Shown here in pieces: positions 9,633 through 19,302 of a stretch of 64,000 nt of DNA. The stretch is from DASRFA01 sp035651755. GTDB lineage: Bacteria; Desulfobacterota; Binatia; UBA12015. The position numbers were made by a program, and so were the translations under genes. Location of the stretch: positions 496,001-560,000 of the forward strand of contig DASRFA010000056.1 of NCBI GenBank assembly GCA_035651755.1, written 5' to 3'. Positions within the stretch are counted from its first letter, which is position 1, and every line of letters starts with the position of its first letter. The notes under the pieces are model-generated. The model saw only the letters and a list, made by a program, of their open reading frames with translations. It did not search any database and was not told the DNA's origin.

Positions 9633-9992
9633 ATGAGCACAGGCAACGTGATCGAAGCGATCGAGGCGGAGCAGCTTCGCAGCGACGTCCCCGCCTTCCG
9701 CCCCGGCGACACCGTCAAGGTGCACGTGAAGGTCGTGGAGGGCGAGAAGGAGCGCATCCAGGTGTTCGAGGGCGTCGTGATCCGGCGCTCGAACGGCGGC
9801 AACCGCGAGACGTTCACGGTGCGGAAGGTGTCCTACGGCATCGGCGTCGAGCGGACGTTCCCGGTGCATTCGCCGCGCATCGACAAGGTCGAGATCGTGA
9901 CGCGCGGCCGCGTGCGGCGGGCGAAGCTCTACTATCTCCGCGAGCTCTCCGGAAAGGCGGCCCGCATCCAGGAGGAAGGTCAGCGTCGTTGA
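9633..9992 (+). CDS. rplS: 50S ribosomal protein bL19
   Basis: A 119-residue large-subunit protein at the 30S/50S interface. It shows FRPGDTVKVHVKVVEGEKER, VFEGVVIRRSNGG and the diagnostic RTFPVHSPRIDKVEIVTRGR, ending in RRAKLYYLREL. It has a ribosome-binding site (AATGAGGAAGCC) before the ATG. Its stop overlaps the start of the bactofilin gene. Confidence 0.97.
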   Translation: MSTGNVIEAIEAEQLRSDVPAFRPGDTVKVHVKVVEGEKERIQVFEGVVIRRSNGGNRETFTVRKVSYGIGVERTFPVHSPRIDKVEIVTRGRVRRAKLYYLRELSGKAARIQEEGQRR

Positions 9993-10432
9993 GCCAGACC
10001 GGCGGAGAGTCCGGCGCGCCGGGCGCCCCGAGCGCCGGCGAAGGTCTCGCGTTCAAGCACGAGATCGCCGCCGACACCGCCATCACCGGGAAGATCCACT
10101 TCCCCGGCGACGCCCGCATCGACGGGCGCCTGAAGGGCGAGGTGCGCGCCGACGGCCTCCTCGTCGTCGGCGAGTCGGCCGTCCTGCACGCGAACGTGCG
10201 CGCCGACCGGCTCGTGCTGCACGGCACGATCCAGGGCAACGTCTTCCGGACTCGCATCGCGGAGCTGCTTCCGGGCTCGCGCGTGCTCGGAGGCGTCGAG
10301 TCCGAGCGGCTCGTCGTCCACCCGGGAGCCCTCGTCGACGGCGAGTGCCGGATCGGCCAGCCCCACGAACGGGCCGCTGCGACGCCCAAGGTCGTCCTGC
10401 TCGAACGCCCGATCCAGGCGCGCGGCCGCTGA
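9989..10432 (+). CDS. Bactofilin (CcmA/DUF583 cytoskeletal protein)
   Basis: A 147-residue polymer-forming cytoskeletal protein. The central β-helix repeats are clear: GKIHFPGDARIDGRLKGEV, then ADRLVLHGTIQGNV. The flanking ends are disordered, as usual. Bactofilins form nucleotide-free filaments for cell shape or polarity. It starts at TTG overlapping the rplS stop, so it is co-translated with the ribosomal gene. Most genomes have yraN or rnhB at this place. Confidence 0.85.
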   Translation: MSQTGGESGAPGAPSAGEGLAFKHEIAADTAITGKIHFPGDARIDGRLKGEVRADGLLVVGESAVLHANVRADRLVLHGTIQGNVFRTRIAELLPGSRVLGGVESERLVVHPGALVDGECRIGQPHERAAATPKVVLLERPIQARGR

Positions 10433-10437
10433 GCCAG

Positions 10438-10464
10438 GCGTCGCGGCGCCGTCGTCCGCGACGC
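10438..10464. terminator. Bidirectional hairpin between convergent genes
   Basis: A perfect 9-bp inverted repeat (10438-10446 with 10456-10464, loop 9 nt) fills the gap between the convergent bactofilin and OppF-like genes. It has no T-tract, so Rho-independent termination is uncertain. Confidence 0.35.
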
Positions 10465-10465
10465 G

Positions 10466-11475
<1,010 letters not shown>

Positions 11476-11479
<4 letters not shown>

Positions 11480-12573
11480 CGCGCGTCCTCGAGCCGCGCC
11501 GGCGCGCCCGGAGCCGGCTCGACGGCCGGGAAGTGGCACGCGACCAGTCGATCAGCGGCGATCGGGCGCAGCACCGGGTCTTCGGCGGCGCAGCGCTCCC
11601 GTGCGATCGGGCAGCGGTCGCGGAAGCGGCAGCCGGAGGGGAGGCGCGCGGGATCCGGCACGACGCCGGGGATGGCGACGAGGCGGCTCCGGCGCTCGCG
11701 CAGGCGCGGGAGCGACTGCAGGAGCGCGGCCGTGTACGGATGCGCCGGCGCGCGGAACAGCTCGCGCACCGGCGCGCGCTCGACGATCCGGCCAGCGTAG
11801 AGGATCGCGACCTCGTCCGCCTCGTTCGCGACCACGCCGAGGTCGTGCGTGATCAGCATCATGCTCATGCCGAGGCGCTGCTTGAGATCACGCAGGAGGG
11901 CGAGCACCTGAGCCTGGATCGTGACGTCGAGCGCGGTGGTGGGCTCGTCGGCGATGAGGAGCGCGGGACGGCAGGAGAGCGCGATCGCGATCATCACGCG
12001 CTGCTTCATCCCGCCCGACAGCTCGTGCGGGTACGACCGCACCCGGCGCTCGGGATCGGGGATCTCGACCATGCGGAGCGCCTCGACCGCCTCCGCCCAC
12101 GCGGCGCGCCTGCCGACCGGGCGGTGGAGGCGGATCGCCTCGACGATCTGCGAGCCGACCGTGAACACCGGGTCGAGTGACGTCGACGGCTCCTGGAAGA
12201 TCATCGCGATCCGCCCGCCGCGGACCTCGCGCAGCTCGCTCTCCGGCAGCTCGAGCAGGTTCCGGCCCTCGAGCCACACCTCGCCCCGGAGGATGCGCGC
12301 GCTCTCGTCGAGGAGGCGGAGGATCGCCAGCGACGTGACGCTCTTTCCGGACCCGGATTCGCCGACGAGCCCGAGGGTCGCCCCGCGCGCGATCGCGAAG
12401 CTCACGCCGTCGACGGCGCGGACGGTGCCGCGCGGGGTCTCGAACGCGACCGCGAGGTCGCGGACGTCGAGGAGCGGATCGCCTGCCGCGCCGGCGCTGC
12501 GCTCGTCGGCGCGCTCGCTCGCCGCCGCGCCGCGCGTGCCCGCGTCGAAAGCCGTTCCGGCAGCGCCGCTCAT
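11476..12573 (-). CDS. Oligopeptide/nickel-type ABC transporter ATPase, OppD-like
   Basis: A 365-residue paired ATPase of the same importer. Walker A GESGSGKSV, Q-loop FQEPSTSLDPVF, signature LSGGMKQRVMIAIAL, Walker B LLIADEPTTALD and the C-terminal CRFRDRCPIARERC cluster are visible. The first 35 residues are a low-complexity extension. The start overlaps the OppC-like stop by 4 nt, so translation is coupled. Confidence 0.9.
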
Positions 12574-13643
12574 CTTTCCGCCGTCGCGCGCGGGTCGAGC
12601 CGGTCGCGGATCTGGTCGCCGAGGAAGTTGAAGGCCATCGTCGTGACGGCGATCAGGACCCCGGGTGCCAGGATCCACGGGTAACGGTCGAGGTTCGTCA
12701 GGTTCTGCGCGTCCGACAGCAGAGATCCCCAGCTCGTGCTCGGCTCCTGGATGCCGAGGCCGAGGAGCGAGAGAGCGCTCTCGCCCAGAATGAAGCCGGG
12801 GATCGCGAGCGTCGACGCGACGATCGCGTACCCGCTCGCCGCGGGCACGACATGGCGCAGGAGGATGCGCGGCGTGCTCGCCCCGAGCGCGCGCGCCGCC
12901 TGCACGTATTCGAGCTCCCGGATCCCGGCGACGATGCCGCGCACGACGCGCGCAAATCCCGCCCACCGGATGAAGCTCATGAGCGCGACGATCAGGAGAA
13001 ACGTCTCGGCGGGCGAAAGGCCGGGCGGGATCACCGCGGAGAGCGCGAGCAGGAAGTAGAACGCCGGCAGCGCCATCATGATCTCGCAGACGCGCATGAG
13101 CAGGTTGTCGGTCCAGCCGCCGGAATACCCCGCGACCACGCCGACCGTCATCCCGACGACCGTGCTGATCGCGACGCCGACCAGCCCGACCGCCAGGCTC
13201 ACGCGCGCGCCGTAGACGAGGCGCGAGTAGAGGTCGCGGCCGAGCGCGTCGCTCCCGACGAGGAGGACGCGCGCATCCGGGTCGACCGGGGCGAGCAGGT
13301 GCCCGCGCGCTCCGAAGCGGAGGGGGATGCGGGCCGAGCGGTCGACCTCGTAGCGCCGGCGGAGGCTGTCGACGAGGCGCTGGGGGTGGACGTAGAGCAC
13401 GCTTTCGCTCGCCCAGCGCGCGGGCGGGTTCACGTGAAGCCGCATCGGGGGCGCGTTGGGGGCGTCGCGGTGCTGCCGGTTCGGCGGGTAGAGCGCGACC
13501 CACGGCGCCGCCGCCGCCGTCAAGTAAAGGAACGCCAGCACGGCTCCGGAAATGCCCGCGCGCCACCGCCACCGCGATCGCCGTCCCGGGCCCGGCTCCG
13601 CGACGACGAGCTCGCCCGCGACGCCGCCTCCCGGCTCGATCAC
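12570..13643 (-). CDS. Oligopeptide/nickel-type ABC permease, OppC-like
   Basis: A 357-residue inner-membrane permease. It has one N-terminal membrane segment (about 30-50), a long periplasmic loop, then a BPD_transp_1 domain with the DxxGRD-type motif VGSDALGRDLYSRLVYGARVS and the EAA loop YVQAARALGASTPRILLRH. The start is GTG at 13643, overlapping the OppB-like stop. The substrate cannot be told from the permeases, because the specificity-giving binding protein is not in the window. Confidence 0.88.
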   Translation of the reverse strand: MIEPGGGVAGELVVAEPGPGRRSRWRWRAGISGAVLAFLYLTAAAAPWVALYPPNRQHRDAPNAPPMRLHVNPPARWASESVLYVHPQRLVDSLRRRYEVDRSARIPLRFGARGHLLAPVDPDARVLLVGSDALGRDLYSRLVYGARVSLAVGLVGVAISTVVGMTVGVVAGYSGGWTDNLLMRVCEIMMALPAFYFLLALSAVIPPGLSPAETFLLIVALMSFIRWAGFARVVRGIVAGIRELEYVQAARALGASTPRILLRHVVPAASGYAIVASTLAIPGFILGESALSLLGLGIQEPSTSWGSLLSDAQNLTNLDRYPWILAPGVLIAVTTMAFNFLGDQIRDRLDPRATAER

Positions 13644-14623
13644 CGAGCGGCCTCGAGGCGCGAGAAGTCGATGCGCGGGTCGACGGCCATGAGCGCGACG
13701 TCGGCGAGCAGGTTCCCGACGAGCAGCATTGCGGAGCCGATCAGGACCGAGCCCATGACGAGGTAGATGTCGAGCGCCATCACGGCCTCCAGCATCAGCG
13801 CGCCGAGCCCCTGCAGGTTCATCACGTTCTCGACGAGCGCGGCGCCGCCGAGCAGCGTCCCGAGCTCGTAGCCGGCGAGCGTGACGAACGGGTTCAGGGC
13901 GTTGCGCAGCACGTGCTTGAAGAGCACGACGCGCTCGGGAAGCCCCTTCGCGCGCGCGGTGCGGACGAAGTCGGCGCGCTGGAGCTCGAGGATCGCGCCG
14001 CGCATGAGGCGCATGAGGCCCGCCATTCCGCCGGTCGCGAGCACGATCGTCGGCAGGACGAGGTGGTGCAGCCGGTCGGCGAGCTTGCCCGCGAGCGAGA
14101 GCTGCTCGTAGTCGAGCGACACCGTCCCGCCGACCGGGAACCAGCCGGTGAAGAGCGCGAGCCGCAGCAGCAGGAACGCGAGGAAGAAGTTCGGGACCGA
14201 CATCCCGAGGAACGCGAAGAGCGACAGCGCGCGATCCGAGAGGCGTCCGCGCCGCACGGCGACGAGCACGCCGAGCGGAATCGCCGCTGCCCACGTGACG
14301 ATGAGCGCCGCGACCGCGAGCAGCAGCGTGTTGCCGACGCGCTGGCCGATCAGCGTGGCCACGCCGATCCGGTGCGCGACCGACAGGCCGAGATCGCCGC
14401 GCACGACCTGCCCGAGCCACGCGAGGTAGCGCACGACGAGCGGCTGCCCGTACCCGAACTCACGCTTCATCGCCGCGATCGCGTCCGGGGAGATCGAGGG
14501 GTTCATCGCGAGCGCGGAGAAGAAGTCCCCGGGCGCGAGGCCGACGACGAGGAACGAGATGAACGTGATGCCGAGGAGCAGCGGCACCATCTGCGCGATT
14601 CGGCGGAGCAGGAACGCGAGCAT
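13640..14623 (-). CDS. Oligopeptide/nickel-type ABC permease, OppB-like
   Basis: A 327-residue inner-membrane permease with six expected membrane helices. It begins MLAFLLRRIAQMVPLLLGIT, a typical OppB/DppB opening, followed by the long loop with FGYGQPLVVRYLAWLGQVVRGDLG and the EAA motif FVRTARAKGLPERVVLFKH. It is the first gene of the operon. No solute-binding protein gene lies within the window on either side. Confidence 0.9.
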   Translation of the reverse strand: MLAFLLRRIAQMVPLLLGITFISFLVVGLAPGDFFSALAMNPSISPDAIAAMKREFGYGQPLVVRYLAWLGQVVRGDLGLSVAHRIGVATLIGQRVGNTLLLAVAALIVTWAAAIPLGVLVAVRRGRLSDRALSLFAFLGMSVPNFFLAFLLLRLALFTGWFPVGGTVSLDYEQLSLAGKLADRLHHLVLPTIVLATGGMAGLMRLMRGAILELQRADFVRTARAKGLPERVVLFKHVLRNALNPFVTLAGYELGTLLGGAALVENVMNLQGLGALMLEAVMALDIYLVMGSVLIGSAMLLVGNLLADVALMAVDPRIDFSRLEAAR

Positions 14624-14684
14624 GCCTGCCGGCACGTTGCCCCGCCGAGCGCGTTTTTCAAGCCGCTCGCCGACCGGTCGCCGG

Positions 14685-14713
14685 TTGAGAGCCGGGCGAC
14701 CGCACGTTAGGGT
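14685..14713 (+). promoter_or_regulatory. Predicted sigma70-type promoter of His-rich protein gene
   Basis: TTGAGA (14685-14690), 17-bp spacer, TAGGGT (14708-14713), in the 111-bp divergent gap. The ATG is at 14735, giving a leader of about 15 nt. Confidence 0.5.
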
Positions 14714-14734
14714 CGCCGAGTCCAAACGAACCTC

Positions 14735-15424
14735 ATGGCCCATCTCACCCTGCAGGAGTTCGAGGAAGCTTTGGAGGTGCTCGCCGACGGCGGGCCGCCC
14801 GAGAAGCTGCGCGACCGCCTCGCGCGCCTGAACGCGTTCCACTCGCGCCGCGGGCTCGGCTCGGTGCGCGCGATCTCCGAGCGCATGTTCGCCCTCAGCT
14901 CCGGCCTCCGGCGCGACGTGCCGCCGACGCGCGCTTTCCAGGCGCTCTGGATGGAGTACGTCGGCCACCGCCTGACGCGGAAGTCGGGAGAGCGCCTCGA
15001 CGAGCTTGCCGACGCGATCAACTCGCACCTGCTCGAGGACGGGTCGATCAAGGAGGGCGACGAGGAGAAGCTCGAGAAGGTCCTCGCCGACTACGAGGAC
15101 CTCCTCGCCCGGAAGGTCGGCGGCGTCGCCGCGCGCCTGGACACGTTGCAGAAGGCCGTCCCGGCGGTCGCCGCGATCCTGCGCGGCCGGCCGCGCCTGG
15201 ACGTTCCTCTCGACGCGCCCGAGCCGGACGAAGACGAGCACGACCACGAGCACGGGCATCACCACGACCACGAGCACGAACACCACCACCACGCGCACGG
15301 CGAGCACGAGCACGGAGAGCCCGACGACGCGCCCGCCGAGGGCGCATCCGACGAGAAGCGCGCCGCGACGGCGAAGCGCGGCAAGTCGAAGGCCGCGGCC
15401 GGGCGCGCCGGCGATCAGACGTAG
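14735..15424 (+). CDS. Helical protein with His/Asp/Glu-rich putative metal-binding tail
   Basis: A 229-residue protein I cannot assign with confidence. Residues 1-150 are predicted mostly α-helical and charged (LTLQEFEEALEVLADGGPPE, LDELADAINSHLLEDGSIKE). Between about 165 and 195 lies a dense run of alternating His, Asp and Glu residues (nucleotides 15236-15316), a composition typical of Zn/Ni/Co-binding tails. A Lys/Ala-rich end follows. It converges with the DUF2142 gene, overlapping by 10 nt. A role in metal storage or sensing is inference from composition. Confidence 0.7.
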   Translation: MAHLTLQEFEEALEVLADGGPPEKLRDRLARLNAFHSRRGLGSVRAISERMFALSSGLRRDVPPTRAFQALWMEYVGHRLTRKSGERLDELADAINSHLLEDGSIKEGDEEKLEKVLADYEDLLARKVGGVAARLDTLQKAVPAVAAILRGRPRLDVPLDAPEPDEDEHDHEHGHHHDHEHEHHHHAHGEHEHGEPDDAPAEGASDEKRAATAKRGKSKAAAGRAGDQT

Positions 15425-16911
15425 TAGCGCCGCACCACGACCGCGAGCGCGATCAGGTCGACCGCGATCGCGAACGCGACCAGAGCCGTCGCGAGCCGCC
15501 GCTCCGACACCCGGAGCCACGGGTTCTGGACGGTCAGCACCGCGACCGGCGCGAGCGGCAGCAGATGGCGCCCCTGCACGCCGTCCACGAAACGCCCGGC
15601 GACCGGCGTCCACGTGACGTAGATCCCCGCCATCACCGCCAGCACGCCGAGAACCCAGACGACGACCGCGACCGCGCGCGTGCGCGCCGGAAGCGACACG
15701 CTCGCATCGGTTCCGTCCACGAGCGCGGCGACGACGAGAGCGCCGAGCTCCGCGACGACGACGGCGTCCGGCAGCGGCGTGTCGAGCCAGCCCAGGATCC
15801 CGACCATCTGATGCAGCCAGGCGTCGGCGTAGGCGCGGGTCGCGCGCAGGCACGCGGCGAGGAACGACCCCGGGTGGGCGGCCATGAACCGCAGCTGCTC
15901 GGCGGGGACCTGCGTTCCGCCCGGGACCGTCGGATTCAACGGCACGACCAGGTGCCTCGTGAGCGCCGTCCAGCCGACCACGGCAGCGGCCGTCAGCGCG
16001 ATCCCGGCAGCCGCGATCACCCGCCGGCGCGCCCGCGAGCCGAGCCGGCCGTCGGGAATCGCGAGCAGGAGGAGCGCGAGCGGCGCGTACGCCGTCTTCG
16101 CAAGGGCGAGGAGCGCGGGCGTCACCGCGAGCGCCGCGGCCCCGGCTCGCCCGACGCCGTCCCGCACGGACGCGCGCACGACGAGCGCGACGAAGAGGAG
16201 CGCCGTCGCGTTCACGAACCCGTCCGAGGAGACCGATGCCGCGACGAAGATCGACATCGGCGCGAGCGCGATCAGGAAGAGCGCGCCGCGCTGAAGCGGC
16301 GCGAGCGCGATCGCGGCCGTCGCGATCGCGATCCACGCGGCGAGGCTCGCGAGCCGACCGACGTACAGCAGCGCGATCGGCGGCGGGCGGAGCCGCCGCG
16401 CGATCGCCATCGCGAGCGACTGCGGCAGGTACCCGACCGGCGAGTAGAGCGCGGTGTTCGGAAAGGTCGCGAACACGCGGTGGCGCGCGCGCAGCCGGAA
16501 GCGGAAGCTCGCGACGACGTCGGCGATCCGCTGCTTCCGCTCGGGGTGGAAGTAGAGGTCGTGCGACACGGCGTCGGTCGTCGCGGAGAGGCTCGCGGGC
16601 ACCCGGCCCCCGACGAGGAGCCTCGGCTCCGTCTCGCCGGACGCGACGCCGAGCTCGCTTTCGGCGACGAACCGGCCCTCGGATACCTGGAACGCCCGGT
16701 AGTAGTGGTTGTACTCGTCCGGCGTCTGGAACGGCGGGGTGACGACGGCGAAGGCCGTGCCGAAGACGGCCGCGACGATCGCGAACGCCGTTGCGAGCCA
16801 TCGGGACGATGGGCGTGCCGGAGGCGGCTCGACACGCGCGCCGCCCTCGGCGCCGCGCGGCACGTCGTTGGCGAAGCCGGCCGCTCCGCTGCTAGAAGCC
16901 GGCGCGTCCAT
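15415..16911 (-). CDS. DUF2142 polytopic membrane protein
   Basis: A protein of up to 498 residues with about 11-12 hydrophobic segments. The N-terminal periplasmic motif TPPFQTPDEYNHYYRAFQ identifies the DUF2142 family, a group of GT-C-like inner-membrane proteins often found with polysaccharide or glycan genes. Catalytic activity has not been shown for the family to my knowledge. The first 35 residues are low-complexity. The annotated start at 16911 would overlap the start codon of the divergent luciferase-like gene, so the real start may lie downstream. Confidence 0.8.
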   Translation of the reverse strand: MDAPASSSGAAGFANDVPRGAEGGARVEPPPARPSSRWLATAFAIVAAVFGTAFAVVTPPFQTPDEYNHYYRAFQVSEGRFVAESELGVASGETEPRLLVGGRVPASLSATTDAVSHDLYFHPERKQRIADVVASFRFRLRARHRVFATFPNTALYSPVGYLPQSLAMAIARRLRPPPIALLYVGRLASLAAWIAIATAAIALAPLQRGALFLIALAPMSIFVAASVSSDGFVNATALLFVALVVRASVRDGVGRAGAAALAVTPALLALAKTAYAPLALLLLAIPDGRLGSRARRRVIAAAGIALTAAAVVGWTALTRHLVVPLNPTVPGGTQVPAEQLRFMAAHPGSFLAACLRATRAYADAWLHQMVGILGWLDTPLPDAVVVAELGALVVAALVDGTDASVSLPARTRAVAVVVWVLGVLAVMAGIYVTWTPVAGRFVDGVQGRHLLPLAPVAVLTVQNPWLRVSERRLATALVAFAIAVDLIALAVVVRRYYV

Positions 16912-17848
16912 GCCCCCGCGACCCGTCCGGTTCGGTATCTGCCTGCCGCAGCACGGAAGCGCCTGGAAGGACGTCGTCGACGTCGCGCGCGCGTGCGATC
17001 GCCTCGGCTTCGATTCCGTCTGGGCGGTCGATCACTTCTTCGGGATTCCCGACGCGACGCAGCCGATCTTCGAGGGCTGGACGGAGCTCACCGCGGTCGC
17101 CGCCATGACCGAGCGCGTCCGCCTCGGCCACCTCGTGCTGTGCGTCAGCTATCGCCATCCCGCGGTCCTCGCAAAGATGGCGGCGACCCTCGACTGCGTT
17201 TCGGGCGGCCGCTTCGTCCTCGGCATGGGCGCCGGCTGGCACCAGCAGGAGTACCAGGCCTACGGGCTCCCGTTTCCGCCGATCGGCCGGCGCCTGCAGG
17301 AGCTCGACGAGGCGCTCGCGATCGTCCGCCGCATGTGGAGCGAGGAGCCCGCGACGTTCTTCGGAGAGCACTTCCACATCGAGGACGCGTACTGCCGCCC
17401 GCGACCGCTGCAGTCGCCGCACCCGCCGATCCTGGTCGGCGGGACCGGCGAGCGGGTGCTCCTCCGGATCGTCGCGGAGCACGCCGACGTGTGGAACAAC
17501 CTCGGCTGGGCGCACCGCCAGCTGCCGGCGAAGATCGAGGTCCTGAAGCGCCACTGCGAGACCGTCAAGCGCGATTTCGACGAGATCGAGGTCTCGCAGC
17601 AGACGGTCGCGGCGATCGGCGAGACGCCCGCGGACGCGAAGCGCGCGGCCGACGCGGTGCGAGCGGAGGTGCCGTTCCTCGCCGGCGGCGACGACCTGAT
17701 GATCGCCGGCACCCCCGACGAGTGCATCGAGCGGGTCCGGAAGACGGTCGCGATGGGCGCGACGAGCTTCGTGCTCAGCTTCGGGCGGAATCCCTCGATC
17801 GCGTCGCTGGAGCTCTTCGCCGAGCGCGTCGTGCCGGCGTTCCGCTGA
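16910..17848 (+). CDS. Luciferase-like monooxygenase (LLM), probably F420-dependent
   Basis: A 312-residue TIM-barrel oxidoreductase starting MPPRPVRFGICLPQHG. The segments LGFDSVWAVDHFFGIPDATQ, VRLGHLVLCVSYRHPAVLAK, LGMGAGWHQQEYQAYGLPFP and HPPILVGGTGERVLL are typical of the F420-dependent LLM class rather than the FMN two-component luciferases, though FMN cannot be excluded. The substrate is unknown. A TAGAAG element lies 11 nt before the ATG. Confidence 0.85.
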   Translation: MPPRPVRFGICLPQHGSAWKDVVDVARACDRLGFDSVWAVDHFFGIPDATQPIFEGWTELTAVAAMTERVRLGHLVLCVSYRHPAVLAKMAATLDCVSGGRFVLGMGAGWHQQEYQAYGLPFPPIGRRLQELDEALAIVRRMWSEEPATFFGEHFHIEDAYCRPRPLQSPHPPILVGGTGERVLLRIVAEHADVWNNLGWAHRQLPAKIEVLKRHCETVKRDFDEIEVSQQTVAAIGETPADAKRAADAVRAEVPFLAGGDDLMIAGTPDECIERVRKTVAMGATSFVLSFGRNPSIASLELFAERVVPAFR

Positions 17849-17936
17849 GCCCGGTGGTGCGGGCGGCGGAGCGGACCGCTCCCCTTGCGGCTGGGCGTCC
17901 TGCAGGGGACGATTGTCGGGGCCCCCGAAGAAGCGC

Positions 17937-19292
17937 ATGCGCCTCTACCTGATCTCGCCGACGCACTACCAGCGCGACGGCTCGCTCGTGAAGACGACGC
18001 AGTACTGGACGAGCGGCCTCACGCTGCCGTGCCTCAAGTCGCTCACGCCGCCGGAGTGGGAGGTGCGCCTCGTCGACGAGCTGATCGACGACGTCGACCT
18101 CGACTGGCCCTGCGACGTCGTCGGCATCGGCGCGATGGGCCCGCAGATCGCGCGCGCGTACGACCTCGCGGACCGGTTCCGCGAGCGCGGCCGGAAGGTC
18201 GTGCTGGGGGGAACGTGGGTCAGCATCTCGCCGCACGAGCGCTCGCTCGAGCACGCCGACGCGATCGTCGTCGGCGAGGCCGAGCGCGTCTGGGCGGAGT
18301 GCCTCGGCGATCTGGCGGCGGGGCGGAGCCGGGGCGTGTACCGCGCGGACGGCTGGATCGAGCCGCACGAGATCGCGCGCCACGATCCGCAGGACCTGCA
18401 GCTCGTCCGATGGGACCGCTTCCGCGCGAGCCCGCTCTACCGGCTCTACTTCCACTGGCCGCTCGTGTTCTCGCGCGGCTGCCCGCTGCCGTGCAGCTAC
18501 TGCGCGGTCCAGACGTTCTACCGCCGCACCTACCGGACGCGACCCGTCGAGCAGGTGATCGACGACGTGCGCCGCATCAAGGCGCTCGGCGGCCGGAAGC
18601 TCCTCTTCCTCGACGACAACCCGATCGCCGACCCGGCGGCCGCGAAGGAGCTCTTCCGGGCCCTCATCCCGGAGCGGATCTCGTGGGCGAGCCAGTGCAC
18701 GATCGAGATCGCGCGCGACCCGGAGCTGCTCGACCTCGCGGCCCGCTCGGGCTGCGCGCTTCTGTCGATCGGATTCGAGAGCCTCGACCACGACGTGCTG
18801 AAGCGCGTCAAGAAGGGATTCAACGCGCCGGCGCGCTACGCCGAGGACCTGCGCCGTCTGCGCGAGCGCGGCATCCAGGTGATCGCCCTCCTCATGGTCG
18901 GCATCGACGGTCAGACGACCGAGACGTTCCGGAGCACCGTCGACTTCCTGCGCGAGCACAAGGTCGCGCTCGTCAAGTTCTTCACGCCCGCGCCGTACCC
19001 CGGCACCGAGTTCCACGACCGCATGAAGGCCGACGGTCGCCTGCTCGACGACGACTGGTCGCACTACGACTACGGCTCGATCCTCGTCGAGCCGACCGGG
19101 ATGACGCACCAGGAGCTGCGCGACGGCTTCGACGCCGCGTACCGGAGCTTCTACTCGCTCGGCTCGATCGCGCGCCGCATGCTCCCGCCGCCGCGCCGGA
19201 ACCTCGTCCAGCACGCCGCGGGCGTCATCGCGAACCTCAAGACGCACGCGTTCCTCCGGCGCCACCCGACGGCGTGGGGCACGATCTCTTGA
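17937..19292 (+). CDS. B12-binding-domain radical SAM protein
   Basis: A 451-residue enzyme. The N-terminal cobalamin-binding-type domain (about 1-125) includes DVVGIGAMGPQIARAYDLA and KVVLGGTWVSISPHE; the DxHxxG base-off motif is not obvious. The radical SAM core follows, with the [4Fe-4S] site C182-x3-C186-x2-C189 (CPLPCSYC) and the downstream LFLDDNP and ISIGFESLD-type segments. The C-terminal third resembles the DUF4070-type region of HpnJ-like and related enzymes. The reaction is unknown. ATG at 17937 chosen because homology starts at MRLYLISP; an in-frame TTG at 17913 is possible. It is followed 10 nt later by the phosphatase gene. Confidence 0.85.
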   Translation: MRLYLISPTHYQRDGSLVKTTQYWTSGLTLPCLKSLTPPEWEVRLVDELIDDVDLDWPCDVVGIGAMGPQIARAYDLADRFRERGRKVVLGGTWVSISPHERSLEHADAIVVGEAERVWAECLGDLAAGRSRGVYRADGWIEPHEIARHDPQDLQLVRWDRFRASPLYRLYFHWPLVFSRGCPLPCSYCAVQTFYRRTYRTRPVEQVIDDVRRIKALGGRKLLFLDDNPIADPAAAKELFRALIPERISWASQCTIEIARDPELLDLAARSGCALLSIGFESLDHDVLKRVKKGFNAPARYAEDLRRLRERGIQVIALLMVGIDGQTTETFRSTVDFLREHKVALVKFFTPAPYPGTEFHDRMKADGRLLDDDWSHYDYGSILVEPTGMTHQELRDGFDAAYRSFYSLGSIARRMLPPPRRNLVQHAAGVIANLKTHAFLRRHPTAWGTIS

Positions 19293-19302
19293 CGAGCGCG
19301 CG

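Noticed and set aside
15236..15316. GAGCAC/CACGAC short tandem-like run as a possible CRISPR or DNA repeat
   Set aside because: It is a coding low-complexity His/Glu/Asp tract without spacers or regular period.
14624..16801. Upstream extension of the OppB-like frame to more than 1000 codons
   Set aside because: The part before 14623 crosses the His-rich and DUF2142 genes and has no family features. OppB starts at ATG 14623 with a typical N-terminus.
15565..17952. 795-codon frame across DUF2142 and LLM genes
   Set aside because: It is out of frame with both real genes and composed mainly of Arg, Asp and Ala.
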